Below, piece after piece: positions 1 through 6,722 of a stretch of DNA of 22,067 nucleotides (position 1 is its first letter; every line of letters starts with the position of its first letter). The notes beneath the pieces were generated by a model that worked only from the letters and a program-made list of their open reading frames with translations, ran no database searches and was not told the DNA's origin. This stretch comes from CAZLNV01 sp964561095 (GTDB taxonomy: Bacteria; Bacillota_I; Bacilli_A; RF39; UBA660): the NCBI GenBank assembly GCA_964561095.1, contig CAZLNV010000014.1:1-22067 (forward strand), given 5' to 3'. The translations under genes were made by a program, and so were the position numbers.

Positions 1-515
1 ATCCAGATAAAGATGTTGACGGATTAACAGATATTAATAGAATAAAATTAATTAACAATGAAAAATGCTTTATTCCATGTACTCCATTAGGAATAATAGA
101 ATTATTAAAGTATTATAATATTAACGTAACTGGTAAGAATGTAGTAATAGTTGGCAGAAGCATTTTAGTGTCTAAACCGTTATCTAATTTATTGCTTAAT
201 ATGGATGCAACTGTTACTATTTGCCATTCAAAAACCGCTTGTTTAAAAGAATACACTAAAAATGCAGATATCCTGATATCTGCAACCGGCAAAAAGCATC
301 TGATAAAAAAAGATATGATAAAAAAAGATTCTATAGTTATAGATGTTGGAATAACTAGAGAAAATGGTAAACTCTATGGGGATGTAGACTTTGAAAAAGC
401 TAAATCCAAAGTGTCATTTATTACACCAGTACCAGGAGGAGTTGGACCTATGACTGTAACGATGTTAATGAAAAACACAATAAAAGCTTTCAAATTAAGA
501 AAAAATGAAAGCTAG
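1..515 (+). CDS. folD: Bifunctional methylenetetrahydrofolate dehydrogenase / methenyltetrahydrofolate cyclohydrolase, 3' part only
   Basis: The window opens inside this gene; about 170 C-terminal residues are visible, read in the frame beginning at base 3. FolD interconverts methylene-, methenyl- and formyl-tetrahydrofolate in the cytosol with NADP. Visible family signatures are PDKDVDGLT, PCTPLGIIELL, the dinucleotide-binding stretch VVIVGRSILVSKPLSNLLL, ATVTICHSKT, and the C-terminal PVPGGVGPMTVTMLM. The ATG at 168 is internal, not the start, because the conserved PCTP and GRS motifs lie upstream in the same frame. The start codon and the catalytic lysine region are outside the window. The gene ends in TAG; a hairpin with a T tract follows about 30 bases later. 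Identification is secure from several independent motifs. Confidence 0.96.
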   Translation, partial: PDKDVDGLTDINRIKLINNEKCFIPCTPLGIIELLKYYNINVTGKNVVIVGRSILVSKPLSNLLLNMDATVTICHSKTACLKEYTKNADILISATGKKHLIKKDMIKKDSIVIDVGITRENGKLYGDVDFEKAKSKVSFITPVPGGVGPMTVTMLMKNTIKAFKLRKNES

Positions 516-602
516 TATACCGGAGAACATACTCCCAAACATAACGATTGCTAATATCCAAAGAGCAATCTTTTTTATTTTTTCTTTAGTTTTTTTCTTC
601 AT
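495..602 (-). CDS. 35-aa single-pass membrane microprotein (Prli42/DUF4044-like)
   Basis: A short ORF convergent with folD and overlapping its last 21 bases. The start ATG (602-600) is preceded by GTGAGG about 5 bases upstream, a good ribosome binding site. The product has a lysine-rich N terminus (MKKKTKEKIKK) followed by one hydrophobic helix of about 22 residues, containing WILAIVMFGSMFSGILAF, and almost no C-terminal tail. That plan (short basic cytosolic head, one helix, G-S/T-x-x-G near the end) resembles the Firmicutes Prli42 (stressosome membrane anchor) and DUF4044 microprotein families. The family assignment is from pattern memory and is tentative; that the ORF is translated is better supported, by the ribosome site and the signal-anchor-like composition. 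Upstream lies the palindromic ATTATATAAT (621-630), which could serve as a -10 box in either direction. The folD terminator is encoded within it on the other strand. Confidence 0.68.
   Translation of the reverse strand: MKKKTKEKIKKIALWILAIVMFGSMFSGILAFIFS
546..580 (+). terminator. Probable intrinsic terminator of folD
   Basis: GATTGCT (546-552) and AGCAATC (564-570) form a perfect 7-bp stem with an 11-base loop, followed directly by TTTTTTATTT. It lies 31 bases after the folD stop. The T tract is the complement of the lysine codons of the opposite-strand microprotein, so the two share bases. The stem is short and AT-rich, so strength is uncertain. Confidence 0.6.
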
Positions 603-669
603 ATAACCTCACTAATAATTATTATATAATATTTTTTCATAAATTAAAATATTCTTAATATAATTAAAT

Positions 670-1260
670 ATGAAAAAATTTAAAAATAAAAAAATTATGT
701 TATCTTTTTTAATAATTTTTGTAATAGGACTAGCTTTCGGAATATACTTTATATTTTATATTAATGAATCAGATAAAATTATATTAACCAAAGAAATAGA
801 GGAATATATATCGTTAATAAATAATAATAAATTTGATTATTTAAATGGGTTTTTAAATAGTTTAAAGATTAATTTAACATATGTATCATTTGTATGGGGT
901 TCTGGAATATTATTTATATTTTTCCCCATTACATATTTCATAATATTTTACAAAGGCTTTTTGACGGGCTTTATTATATCTTCATTTATATATTTATACA
1001 AAGTTAAAGGAGTTTTGCTTTCAATTGTTTTTATGTTTCCTCATGAGATAATCAATATAATAATACTTTTTATGCTAAGTATAATTTCAGTTAAATTTTC
1101 AAAAAAATTATTTCAAAAAATAAAAAGTAATGAATTAATAAATTTAAAAGAATTATCAAAAAGATACTTAATAACATACATAGTATTTATTGGATTTACA
1201 ATAATAAGTAGCTTATTAGAAGTATTTATTAATTCCTTTTTAATTAAGATTATGTTATAA
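670..1260 (+). CDS. spoIIM: Stage II sporulation protein M (SpoIIM)-like membrane protein
   Basis: A 196-aa, highly hydrophobic protein with about five predicted membrane helices (near residues 8-30, 67-95, 97-120, 120-142 and 168-194). The core signature of the SpoIIM family is present: a KGFLTGFI segment, then a GVLLSIVFMFPHEIINI stretch, where the Pro-(Gln/His)-(Asn/Glu) tripeptide is typical. In Bacillus SpoIIM acts with SpoIID and SpoIIP in peptidoglycan remodelling during engulfment; the same role here is inferred. mnmA begins 20 bases downstream, so the two may be co-transcribed. No Shine-Dalgarno sequence precedes the ATG; instead a TATAAT box (659-664) ends 5 bases before it, which would place transcription start at or near the start codon. 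SpoIIM-fold proteins outside sporulation exist, so the sporulation role is probable, not proven. Confidence 0.82.
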   Translation: MKKFKNKKIMLSFLIIFVIGLAFGIYFIFYINESDKIILTKEIEEYISLINNNKFDYLNGFLNSLKINLTYVSFVWGSGILFIFFPITYFIIFYKGFLTGFIISSFIYLYKVKGVLLSIVFMFPHEIINIIILFMLSIISVKFSKKLFQKIKSNELINLKELSKRYLITYIVFIGFTIISSLLEVFINSFLIKIML

Positions 1261-1280
1261 TTTAGCCGAAAGGGATTTGT

Positions 1281-2369
1281 ATGAAAGTAGTAGTTGGAAT
1301 GAGTGGCGGAGTAGATAGTGCGGTATCTGCTTATTTACTTCAATGTGAAGGGTATGAAGTAGTTGGCCTTTTTATGAAAAATTGGGATTCAAATTTAAAT
1401 AATGATTCAGAAGGTATCACTGATGGAATTTGCCCTCAAGAACTCGATTATATAGACGCTAAAAAGGTATGTGATAGTTTATCAATACCTCTTTACAGAG
1501 TGGACTTTATTAAAGAATATTGGGACAATGTTTTTAAATATTTTTTACATGAATTATCATTGGGCAGAACTCCAAATCCAGATATTATGTGCAATAAATA
1601 TATAAAATTTGATATTTTTATAGGAGAAGCAAGAAAACTAGGAGCAGATAAAATTGCAACCGGACATTATGCCATTATTGAAAATGGTAAAATATATAAA
1701 GCTTTAGATGAAAACAAAGATCAAACATATTTTTTATCACAAGTTACTAAAGAACAATTTAAAGATGTATTGTTTCCCCTTGGAAGATACATTAAAGATG
1801 AAGTTAGAAAAATTGCAAAAAACAATAATATACCAGTTTTTGATAAAAAAGATTCAACCGGAATTTGTTTTATTGGTGAAAGAAATTATCAAAAATTTGT
1901 TTCAAATTATTTAAAAGGTAAAATTGGTGATATTATTGACATCGATACCAATAAAGTTATTGGAAAGCATAATGGACTTATGAATTATACAATAGGTCAA
2001 AGAAAAAATGTTGGTATTTCTGGAGATGAAAAAAGACACTATATATGTGGAAAAGATGTTGAAAAAAATATACTTTATGTGGCTTTTGGAGATGATAATA
2101 AATACTTAATTAGTGATGAAGCTATAATAGGTAACTTAAATTTTATAAGCAGGGAAAAGCCAACTAATGCTACTTGCAAATTTAGATATAGATCCAAAGA
2201 TGTACCAATTGAAATAGAATATTTGGTTTCGGAATTAAAAGTAAAATATAATGGTGAGAAAGCGGTAACACCTGGCCAGGCATGTGTAATATATTATAAT
2301 AATGAAATGATTATTGGCGGAATTATAAAAGAAGTTAGAAAAAAAGGAAAAAAACTATGGTATTTATAG
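1281..2369 (+). CDS. mnmA: tRNA-specific 2-thiouridylase MnmA
   Basis: A cytosolic enzyme that installs sulfur at C2 of uridine 34 in tRNA-Lys, -Glu and -Gln, taking sulfur from a cysteine-desulfurase relay. At 362 aa it is of normal length. The ATP-pyrophosphatase PP-loop SGGVDS is at residues 8-13 of MKVVVGMSGGVDS. Both catalytic cysteines are visible: C104 in NPDIMCNKYIKFD and C196 in DSTGICFIG. The C-terminal barrel with PGQACVIYY is also present. GAAAGGG upstream of the ATG at 1281 is the ribosome site. It follows spoIIM closely and precedes a small hypothetical gene, probably one transcript that ends at the hairpin beginning at 2632. Confidence 0.97.
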   Translation: MKVVVGMSGGVDSAVSAYLLQCEGYEVVGLFMKNWDSNLNNDSEGITDGICPQELDYIDAKKVCDSLSIPLYRVDFIKEYWDNVFKYFLHELSLGRTPNPDIMCNKYIKFDIFIGEARKLGADKIATGHYAIIENGKIYKALDENKDQTYFLSQVTKEQFKDVLFPLGRYIKDEVRKIAKNNNIPVFDKKDSTGICFIGERNYQKFVSNYLKGKIGDIIDIDTNKVIGKHNGLMNYTIGQRKNVGISGDEKRHYICGKDVEKNILYVAFGDDNKYLISDEAIIGNLNFISREKPTNATCKFRYRSKDVPIEIEYLVSELKVKYNGEKAVTPGQACVIYYNNEMIIGGIIKEVRKKGKKLWYL

Positions 2370-2414
2370 CTTTTTTGTGTTAAAATATTAAAGATTTTAG
2401 GAAGGAGGGGCTAA

Positions 2415-2648
2415 ATGACATTTAATAATGCGGATGAATTAATTCAGTATGCTAAAGATAAAGCTAAAAAAAGAGCTTATTTTAAATCAAAAGTGTATAA
2501 TACACCCGGAGTACTTATAATTTTATATAAAAGTGAACTTAGAAAAATATATGAAGAGATTAAATGTGACTTAAGGAATGGAAATATAAAAATATTGGAT
2601 AATTCAAAGAATAGTAAGTTGATAAGAACTCAAAAAAAGCAAAAATAA
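2415..2648 (+). CDS. Small hypothetical protein, 77 aa
   Basis: No family recognised. The protein is lysine-rich and basic, mixed helical in composition, with no signal peptide or membrane helix. Translation is well supported by AGGAAGGAGGGG, a very strong ribosome binding site 6-8 bases before the ATG. It begins 45 bases after mnmA with no clear promoter between, so it likely rides on the spoIIM-mnmA transcript. Its last codons are built from the left arm of a 16-bp terminator stem, so the lysine/glutamine-rich tail may partly reflect that overlap rather than function. Confidence 0.72.
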   Translation: MTFNNADELIQYAKDKAKKRAYFKSKVYNTPGVLIILYKSELRKIYEEIKCDLRNGNIKILDNSKNSKLIRTQKKQK

Positions 2649-2690
2649 ATATTTAAAATAAAGTAAATAAGTATTTTTGCTTTTTTTATT
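2632..2690 (+). terminator. Long perfect hairpin terminator, probably bidirectional
   Basis: Bases 2632-2647 and 2672-2687 are perfect 16-base inverted repeats (AAAAAAAGCAAAAATA and its complement) around a 24-base loop. The right arm ends in a run of seven T, and the left arm starts with seven A, so it can stop transcription from either side. It closes the spoIIM-mnmA transcript and isolates the next promoter. Confidence 0.8.
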
Positions 2691-2707
2691 TGTATGTTTA
2701 TTTTTAC

Positions 2708-2736
2708 TTGACATTCAATGTGTAAACATTTACAAT
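2708..2736 (+). promoter_or_regulatory. Near-consensus vegetative promoter of the HTH gene
   Basis: TTGACA (2708-2713), 17-base spacer, TACAAT (2731-2736): a perfect -35 and a one-mismatch -10. It is the best promoter in the left half of the window and drives the regulator at 2766. Confidence 0.88.
2721..2734. promoter_or_regulatory. Operator-like palindrome, TGTAAACATTTACA
   Basis: A perfect 6-2-6 inverted repeat that covers the end of the spacer and four bases of the -10 box of the promoter above. A protein bound here would block RNA polymerase, so repression is expected, either by the downstream HTH protein itself or by another factor. The sequence also resembles the catabolite-repression cre consensus TGWAANCGNTWNCA except that the central CG is CA. 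The site is seen; the identity of its binder is inference. Confidence 0.62.
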
Positions 2737-2765
2737 TATATTAGATAGTAGGGAGGCAAACTATA

Positions 2766-3545
2766 ATGACATATTTAAACGAATTATTACAAGAAGTAGG
2801 AATTTCAAAGGTAAAGTTAGCTAAATATTTAGGAGTTTCTAGACAAATGATATATAATTATTTAGAATTAGAAAGTATAAATAAATGGCCAAAAGAAAAG
2901 AGAATATTATTGTTCAAATTATTTGATATTGAAGATGGTAATGAAGAAACTTTGCAAAAAATTAAGGTGAATACTGAATATTTAGAGCAAATTGAAAGTA
3001 GATTATATCAAAACATTAAGGATGACAATATAATTACTGATCAATATTTTGATTTGAAAGGATTGTCAAAAGATGAAAAAAATCTTTTGAATGATATTAT
3101 ATTTTTAATTAAAGAAAAATTTACTGAAGAGAAGAGGGGAGATGAAACCTACTATACTTTTTTATATTTATATCATTTATTACAATCTATGGATAATGTT
3201 CCAGAAATTAAATATATGTTAGGTTATTTTTCAAAGAAAAACGGTTTTACAGATCCTTTAGAATATAAATTAGATGAAACAAAACAATTCATATTAGAAA
3301 GTATTATTTTTACAGCATTTACATTATATAATAATGGTGGAGCTACTAAGAGTAAATTAGTTGATTCTCATAATAGATTTGTTCAAGAAATAAATACAAA
3401 AAAAGAAGAGACTCTTTCTCGTACGCAACAATTAAATTCTCTTAAATTACAAGCACTAAAAGAACTTGGATATACGGATATAACTAAAGATAATGCTACA
3501 GAGGTATTTACTAAAATAGCGGAAATTCAATCCAGAAAGGCATAA
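2766..3545 (+). CDS. Transcriptional regulator with N-terminal XRE/Cro-like HTH
   Basis: A 259-aa protein. Residues about 13-36 (ISKVKLAKYLGVSRQMIYNY) read as a helix-turn-helix of the XRE/Cro type, with the usual alanine and G-V-S turn. The remainder (about 60-259) is helical and charged, with no recognised ligand or catalytic domain; a C-terminal stretch near 200-259 is rich in Gln, Lys and Leu and may oligomerise. GGGAGG lies about 10 bases before the ATG. It is a single-gene unit behind a strong promoter whose -10 overlaps a perfect palindrome, the arrangement expected for an autoregulated repressor. It has no obvious target next door: the following ZIP transporter is convergent. Family-level function is moderately secure; what it regulates is unknown. 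Confidence 0.78.
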   Translation: MTYLNELLQEVGISKVKLAKYLGVSRQMIYNYLELESINKWPKEKRILLFKLFDIEDGNEETLQKIKVNTEYLEQIESRLYQNIKDDNIITDQYFDLKGLSKDEKNLLNDIIFLIKEKFTEEKRGDETYYTFLYLYHLLQSMDNVPEIKYMLGYFSKKNGFTDPLEYKLDETKQFILESIIFTAFTLYNNGGATKSKLVDSHNRFVQEINTKKEETLSRTQQLNSLKLQALKELGYTDITKDNATEVFTKIAEIQSRKA

Positions 3546-3603
3546 TAAGTTTAAACCCTTAATACTTTCACTTCGTATAATATATATTATGTTAACTTCT
3601 ATA

Positions 3604-4368
3604 TTAAAATAAGAAATGATTTATAAACACAACTACTACACCTAAAATAAAACCAATAATCATATTCTTTTTTTTGTTGTATTTTAATGCTTCTGGTAAT
3701 AATTCATTTATTGATAATGTTATCATTATTCCGGCTACAAATATTAATACAATGCTGAGCGTTATATCATTAATATAATTTTTGAATAAGATGAATGTTA
3801 ATATTGCTCCAAGTGGTTCTGAAAGGCCAGATATTAATGAGTACACTACCCCTTTTCTCTTTGACCCCGTAGAGTAGTAGATTGGTACAGCAATTGATAT
3901 ACCTTCAGGTATGTTGTGCATCATAATAGCTAAAGCTAAATTAATACCCAAATATAAGTCTTTGTAAGTACTCATAAATGTAGCAATTCCTTCAGGAAAA
4001 TTATGTATCATCAAAGCAAACATACTAAGTAGCCCTATTCTATACAAATTTTTATTAGAAGAGAAGTTTACATTATTTTTTTCCTTTTTAAGCAATTTAT
4101 TAATAAAATTTACTATTATAACTCCAAATATAAAAACAATTAATAATATGAAAAAACCCAAAAAATATCCATAATTTTGGGTGATATTATATGATGAAGA
4201 GGGGATTAGTTCTAATACAGATATAAATATCATCACGCTTAATGAAAAACTTAAGCAAAATGTAATAAACTCCTCTACTCTTTTAATTTTTAAGTAAACA
4301 ATTAAACCACCTAAAACTGTTGAAAGACCTGCAATCGTTGAAATTAATAAAGGACCAAATATTTCCAT
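3604..4368 (-). CDS. ZIP family divalent metal (zinc) transporter
   Basis: A 254-aa inner-membrane protein with about eight hydrophobic segments. The two diagnostic metal-site motifs are HNFPEG (residues 122-127) and HNIPEG (151-156), in helices IV and V, as in ZupT-type transporters. A charged, asparagine-rich loop separates helices III and IV. I chose the ATG at 4368; a TTG three codons upstream (4377) is the alternative. Neither has a good ribosome site; a TATAAT box (minus strand, 4395-4390) sits close upstream, so a short leader is likely. It is divergent from the Arg/Ser-rich microprotein and convergent with the HTH gene, so it is probably transcribed alone. Substrate (Zn, Mn or Fe) cannot be told from sequence. 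Confidence 0.9.
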   Translation of the reverse strand: MEIFGPLLISTIAGLSTVLGGLIVYLKIKRVEEFITFCLSFSLSVMIFISVLELIPSSSYNITQNYGYFLGFFILLIVFIFGVIIVNFINKLLKKEKNNVNFSSNKNLYRIGLLSMFALMIHNFPEGIATFMSTYKDLYLGINLALAIMMHNIPEGISIAVPIYYSTGSKRKGVVYSLISGLSEPLGAILTFILFKNYINDITLSIVLIFVAGIMITLSINELLPEALKYNKKKNMIIGFILGVVVVFINHFLF

Positions 4369-4436
4369 AATTATCAATTAACTATATGCATTATACTTCT
4401 ATTTTTTTCCATAATAATAATAGGTGGTGATATTTA

Positions 4437-4544
4437 ATGGCTAGAGCTAAGGCTAATTCTAATGCTAGAAGTAATTCTAGAAGTAGAGCTAGAAACACAA
4501 GTTCATGTTCTAAAAGCAGAGCTAGAAATGCTAGTTCAAAATAA
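4437..4544 (+). CDS. 35-aa Arg/Ser/Ala/Asn-rich protamine-like protein
   Basis: A short ORF with its own strong ribosome site (AGGTGG, 4422-4427, 9 bases before ATG) and its own terminator hairpin starting 10 bases after the stop. Composition is extreme: 10 Ser, 7 Arg, 7 Ala, 5 Asn, 3 Lys, one each of Thr and Cys, no acidic residue, and no aromatic or aliphatic residue other than Ala and the initiator Met, giving a net charge near +10. The pentapeptide SRARN occurs twice (residues 16-20 and 27-31). It cannot form a hydrophobic core and looks like a nucleic-acid or polyanion binder. In a genome with sporulation genes, a spore-core or spore-coat protein is an attractive guess. Upstream CATTATA (4389-4395) matches the CATnnTA -10 of sigma-G promoters but no convincing -35 accompanies it. 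I do not recognise a family. Confidence 0.72.
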   Translation: MARAKANSNARSNSRSRARNTSSCSKSRARNASSK

Positions 4545-4554
4545 TATGTAGTTT

Positions 4555-4581
4555 AAAAGAAGATTATATTAATCTTCTTTT
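4555..4581. terminator. Bidirectional terminator between the Arg/Ser-rich gene and deoB
   Basis: AAAAGAAGATTA (4555-4566) and TAATCTTCTTTT (4570-4581) form a perfect 12-bp stem with a 3-base loop, A-run on the left and T-run on the right. It serves the two convergent genes and overlaps the deoB stop codon. Confidence 0.82.
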
Positions 4582-5735
4582 ATTATTTCGTTCATGAAAG
4601 ATTCACCGATATATAAATCATTTTCAATGTTAAAGTTTTCTAATATAGTTGCACCTATATCTGCAAAAGAGTTTCTATCCCCTATTCTTCTGGAATTTTT
4701 TATTACAGGGCTAAAAACTATTAAAGGAGTATTTTCCCTAGTATGATCAGTTCCTTTGAAAGTTGGATCATTTCCATGATCTGCCGTAAATATTACCAAA
4801 TCATCTTTTTTAATATTTTTTAAAAATATAGGTAAATAATAATTAAATTCTTCTAGTGCTTTTAAATAATTATCTTTGTCTCTTCTATGCCCATATAAAG
4901 AATCAAAGTCATTTAGATTGGTAAAACATAATCCATTGAATTTTCCCTTGGAAAAGTCAACTAATTTCATTAATCCATCTAAATTGTTTTTAGTTTTTAA
5001 TTTAGTTGAAATGCTTTTGTTATTAAATATATCAGATATTTTACCTATTGCAATTGTTTGTAAACCTGATTTATATAATAAATCTAATGTATTAAGTGGT
5101 GGGTCAACTGCAAAATCTTTTCTATTGGGAGTTCTAGTAAAATTATTCAGTTTTCCAATAAAAGGTCTAGCAATTATTCTCCCTATATTATAAGGTTCCC
5201 CATTAGTAATTTCTCTTACTTTTGAACATATTTCATATAACTCTTCTAATGGGACTATATTTTCATGAGCAGCAATTTGAAGGACAGAATCAGCTGAAGT
5301 ATAAACAATTAAAGCGCCAGTATTCATATGCATTTCACCTAAAGTATTTATAATTTCTGTGCCTGAAGCCACTTCATTACCTATTACATCTCTTCCGCTT
5401 ATTTCTTTGATTTTACTAATTAATTCTAGGGGAAATCCATTAGGATATGTAGCAAAAGGGTTACTTCTTTTAATACCCATCATTTCGTAGTGACCATTTA
5501 AAGTATCTTTTCCTTTATTAATCGGTTTCATTTTACCATAGATGGTATATTTTGTTTCACGATTTTTACCAACTAAATTTAAAAATCCTAACTTTTCCAT
5601 AATATTTAGATCATAATTTTTTCCTTCAATAATGTGTCCTAAAGTATTTGCTCCTTTATCTCCATAGACTTCAGCATCATCTGCCTCACCTACTCCCAAA
5701 CTATCCAGTACAATTAAAAATACTCTTTTAAACAT
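4569..5735 (-). CDS. deoB: Phosphopentomutase DeoB
   Basis: Converts ribose-1-phosphate or deoxyribose-1-phosphate to the 5-phosphates, linking nucleoside salvage to the pentose phosphate pool. At 388 aa it is full length for the alkaline-phosphatase-superfamily enzyme. Metal-site motifs are visible: D11 in VLDSLGVGEADD, the ADHGNDPT motif with D319/H320, and the GTDHTRENTPL motif with D330/H331; D278 and H283 lie in DFDSLYGHRRD. The phosphorylatable threonine is expected in KDTLNGHYE (T78). AAGGAGG lies 8 bases upstream of the ATG, inside the end of xerD, and only two bases separate the genes. xerD-deoB adjacency matches the ripX-drm order in B. subtilis; the purine nucleoside phosphorylase gene that follows there is absent here. 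Confidence 0.97.
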   Translation of the reverse strand: MFKRVFLIVLDSLGVGEADDAEVYGDKGANTLGHIIEGKNYDLNIMEKLGFLNLVGKNRETKYTIYGKMKPINKGKDTLNGHYEMMGIKRSNPFATYPNGFPLELISKIKEISGRDVIGNEVASGTEIINTLGEMHMNTGALIVYTSADSVLQIAAHENIVPLEELYEICSKVREITNGEPYNIGRIIARPFIGKLNNFTRTPNRKDFAVDPPLNTLDLLYKSGLQTIAIGKISDIFNNKSISTKLKTKNNLDGLMKLVDFSKGKFNGLCFTNLNDFDSLYGHRRDKDNYLKALEEFNYYLPIFLKNIKKDDLVIFTADHGNDPTFKGTDHTRENTPLIVFSPVIKNSRRIGDRNSFADIGATILENFNIENDLYIGESFMNEIIKED

Positions 5736-5737
5736 AT

Positions 5738-6628
5738 TTATTCCTCCTTATTTGCTCTTGGATTTGTTTCAAAATAACTTTTTTTTATAAAATCATTACT
5801 TAAATGTGTATAAATTTCTGTAGTAGTAATATTTTCGTGTCCTAATAATAATTGAACACTTCTTAAATCAGCACCACCTTCTAATAAATGAGTCGCAAAA
5901 CTATGTCTTAATACATGAGGTGTTACTTCTTTTTTAATGCCTTTTTTTAATGCCTCTTCTTTAATAATATTTCTAAATGATACTCTACTAAGAGACTCAC
6001 CATGATTATTTAAAAATAATTTATTATTAAATTTAGTTTTCTTTTTTGGTATTAGTTCATCTCTATATTTATTTATATAAATACTTAAATATTTCATAGA
6101 TATGTCACTAAGTGGTAATATTCGCTCTTTATTTCCTTTTCCTTCAACTTTAATTAAGCAATTGGTAAAATCGATACTATTTACATTTAAATTAAGTATT
6201 TCGCTTACCCTACTTCCAGTTGCGTACATCAATTCAAACATTGCTTTATTTCTATAATCAAATTTATCAACTAATTCAATATTAAGTAGCAAGTCAACCT
6301 CTTCGATAGTAAGAAATTTAGGGAGTTTTTTAGCTGTCTTTCTAGTCTCAAAATTTTTCATAGGATTAAGTATATTATGTTTTCTTGAAGTATACTTGTA
6401 AAACTCTTTTAATACAGTTATTTCATGATTAATAGATGCATTTGACATGGTATCATTTAAAAAAGTTAAATACTTATTTATATCAGATTCGCTAACACTT
6501 AATAAGTCTTTCTTTATATAACTAAGAAATTTATATAAGGAGATGCTGTAACTCATAATTGTATTATCACTAAGTTTTTTAGTTAGTAGAATATAAGTTT
6601 TATAATCTTCAATTAAATCATTTTTCAT
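5738..6628 (-). CDS. xerD: Tyrosine recombinase XerD
   Basis: A 296-aa site-specific recombinase expected to resolve chromosome dimers at dif with XerC or a related partner. Residues 1-90 form the SAM-like core-binding domain; the catalytic domain follows. The complete active site is visible: R140 (YATGSRVSEIL), K164 (VEGKGNKER), H238 and R241 (HVLRHSFATHLLEGG), H264 (LLGHENI) and the nucleophile Y273 (EIYTH). Length, complete catalytic set and linkage to deoB favour the housekeeping XerD over a phage or transposon integrase. GGAG precedes the ATG by 6 bases, and a promoter lies 17 bases further up. It is co-transcribed with deoB. Confidence 0.93.
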   Translation of the reverse strand: MKNDLIEDYKTYILLTKKLSDNTIMSYSISLYKFLSYIKKDLLSVSESDINKYLTFLNDTMSNASINHEITVLKEFYKYTSRKHNILNPMKNFETRKTAKKLPKFLTIEEVDLLLNIELVDKFDYRNKAMFELMYATGSRVSEILNLNVNSIDFTNCLIKVEGKGNKERILPLSDISMKYLSIYINKYRDELIPKKKTKFNNKLFLNNHGESLSRVSFRNIIKEEALKKGIKKEVTPHVLRHSFATHLLEGGADLRSVQLLLGHENITTTEIYTHLSNDFIKKSYFETNPRANKEE

Positions 6629-6644
6629 ACACTACTCCATAATA

Positions 6645-6673
6645 ATTATCTCACAAATCAACCTTTATAACAA
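6645..6673 (-). promoter_or_regulatory. Promoter of xerD-deoB
   Basis: On the minus strand TTGTTA (6673-6668), a 17-base spacer and GATAAT (6650-6645). Transcription would begin about 10 bases before the xerD ATG, giving a very short leader that still contains the GGAG ribosome site. Confidence 0.6.
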
Positions 6674-6696
6674 TTATTTATATTTTTATTTACAAT

Positions 6697-6722
6697 AAAA
6701 AAACTAGCATTAAACTAGTTTT
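6697..6722 (-). terminator. Intrinsic terminator of the decayed gene
   Basis: Read on the minus strand, AAAACTAG and CTAGTTTT form an 8-bp stem with a 7-base loop followed by seven T. It closes the pseudogene remnant and separates it from the xerD promoter. Confidence 0.7.

Noticed and set aside
1708..1914. 68-aa plus-strand ORF inside mnmA
   Set aside because: Alternate-frame shadow of mnmA; no ribosome site and no family pattern.
3577..3590. Perfect palindrome ATAATATATATTAT between the HTH gene and the ZIP gene
   Set aside because: All A/T and likely by chance at this composition; no loop or T tract, so not called a terminator.
4876..5193. 105-aa plus-strand ORF antisense to deoB
   Set aside because: Falls entirely on well-conserved deoB coding sequence; no ribosome site.
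5738..6628. XerD as a mobile-element integrase
   Set aside because: Full-length XerD with complete catalytic set, operon with deoB and no attachment repeats or cargo nearby.
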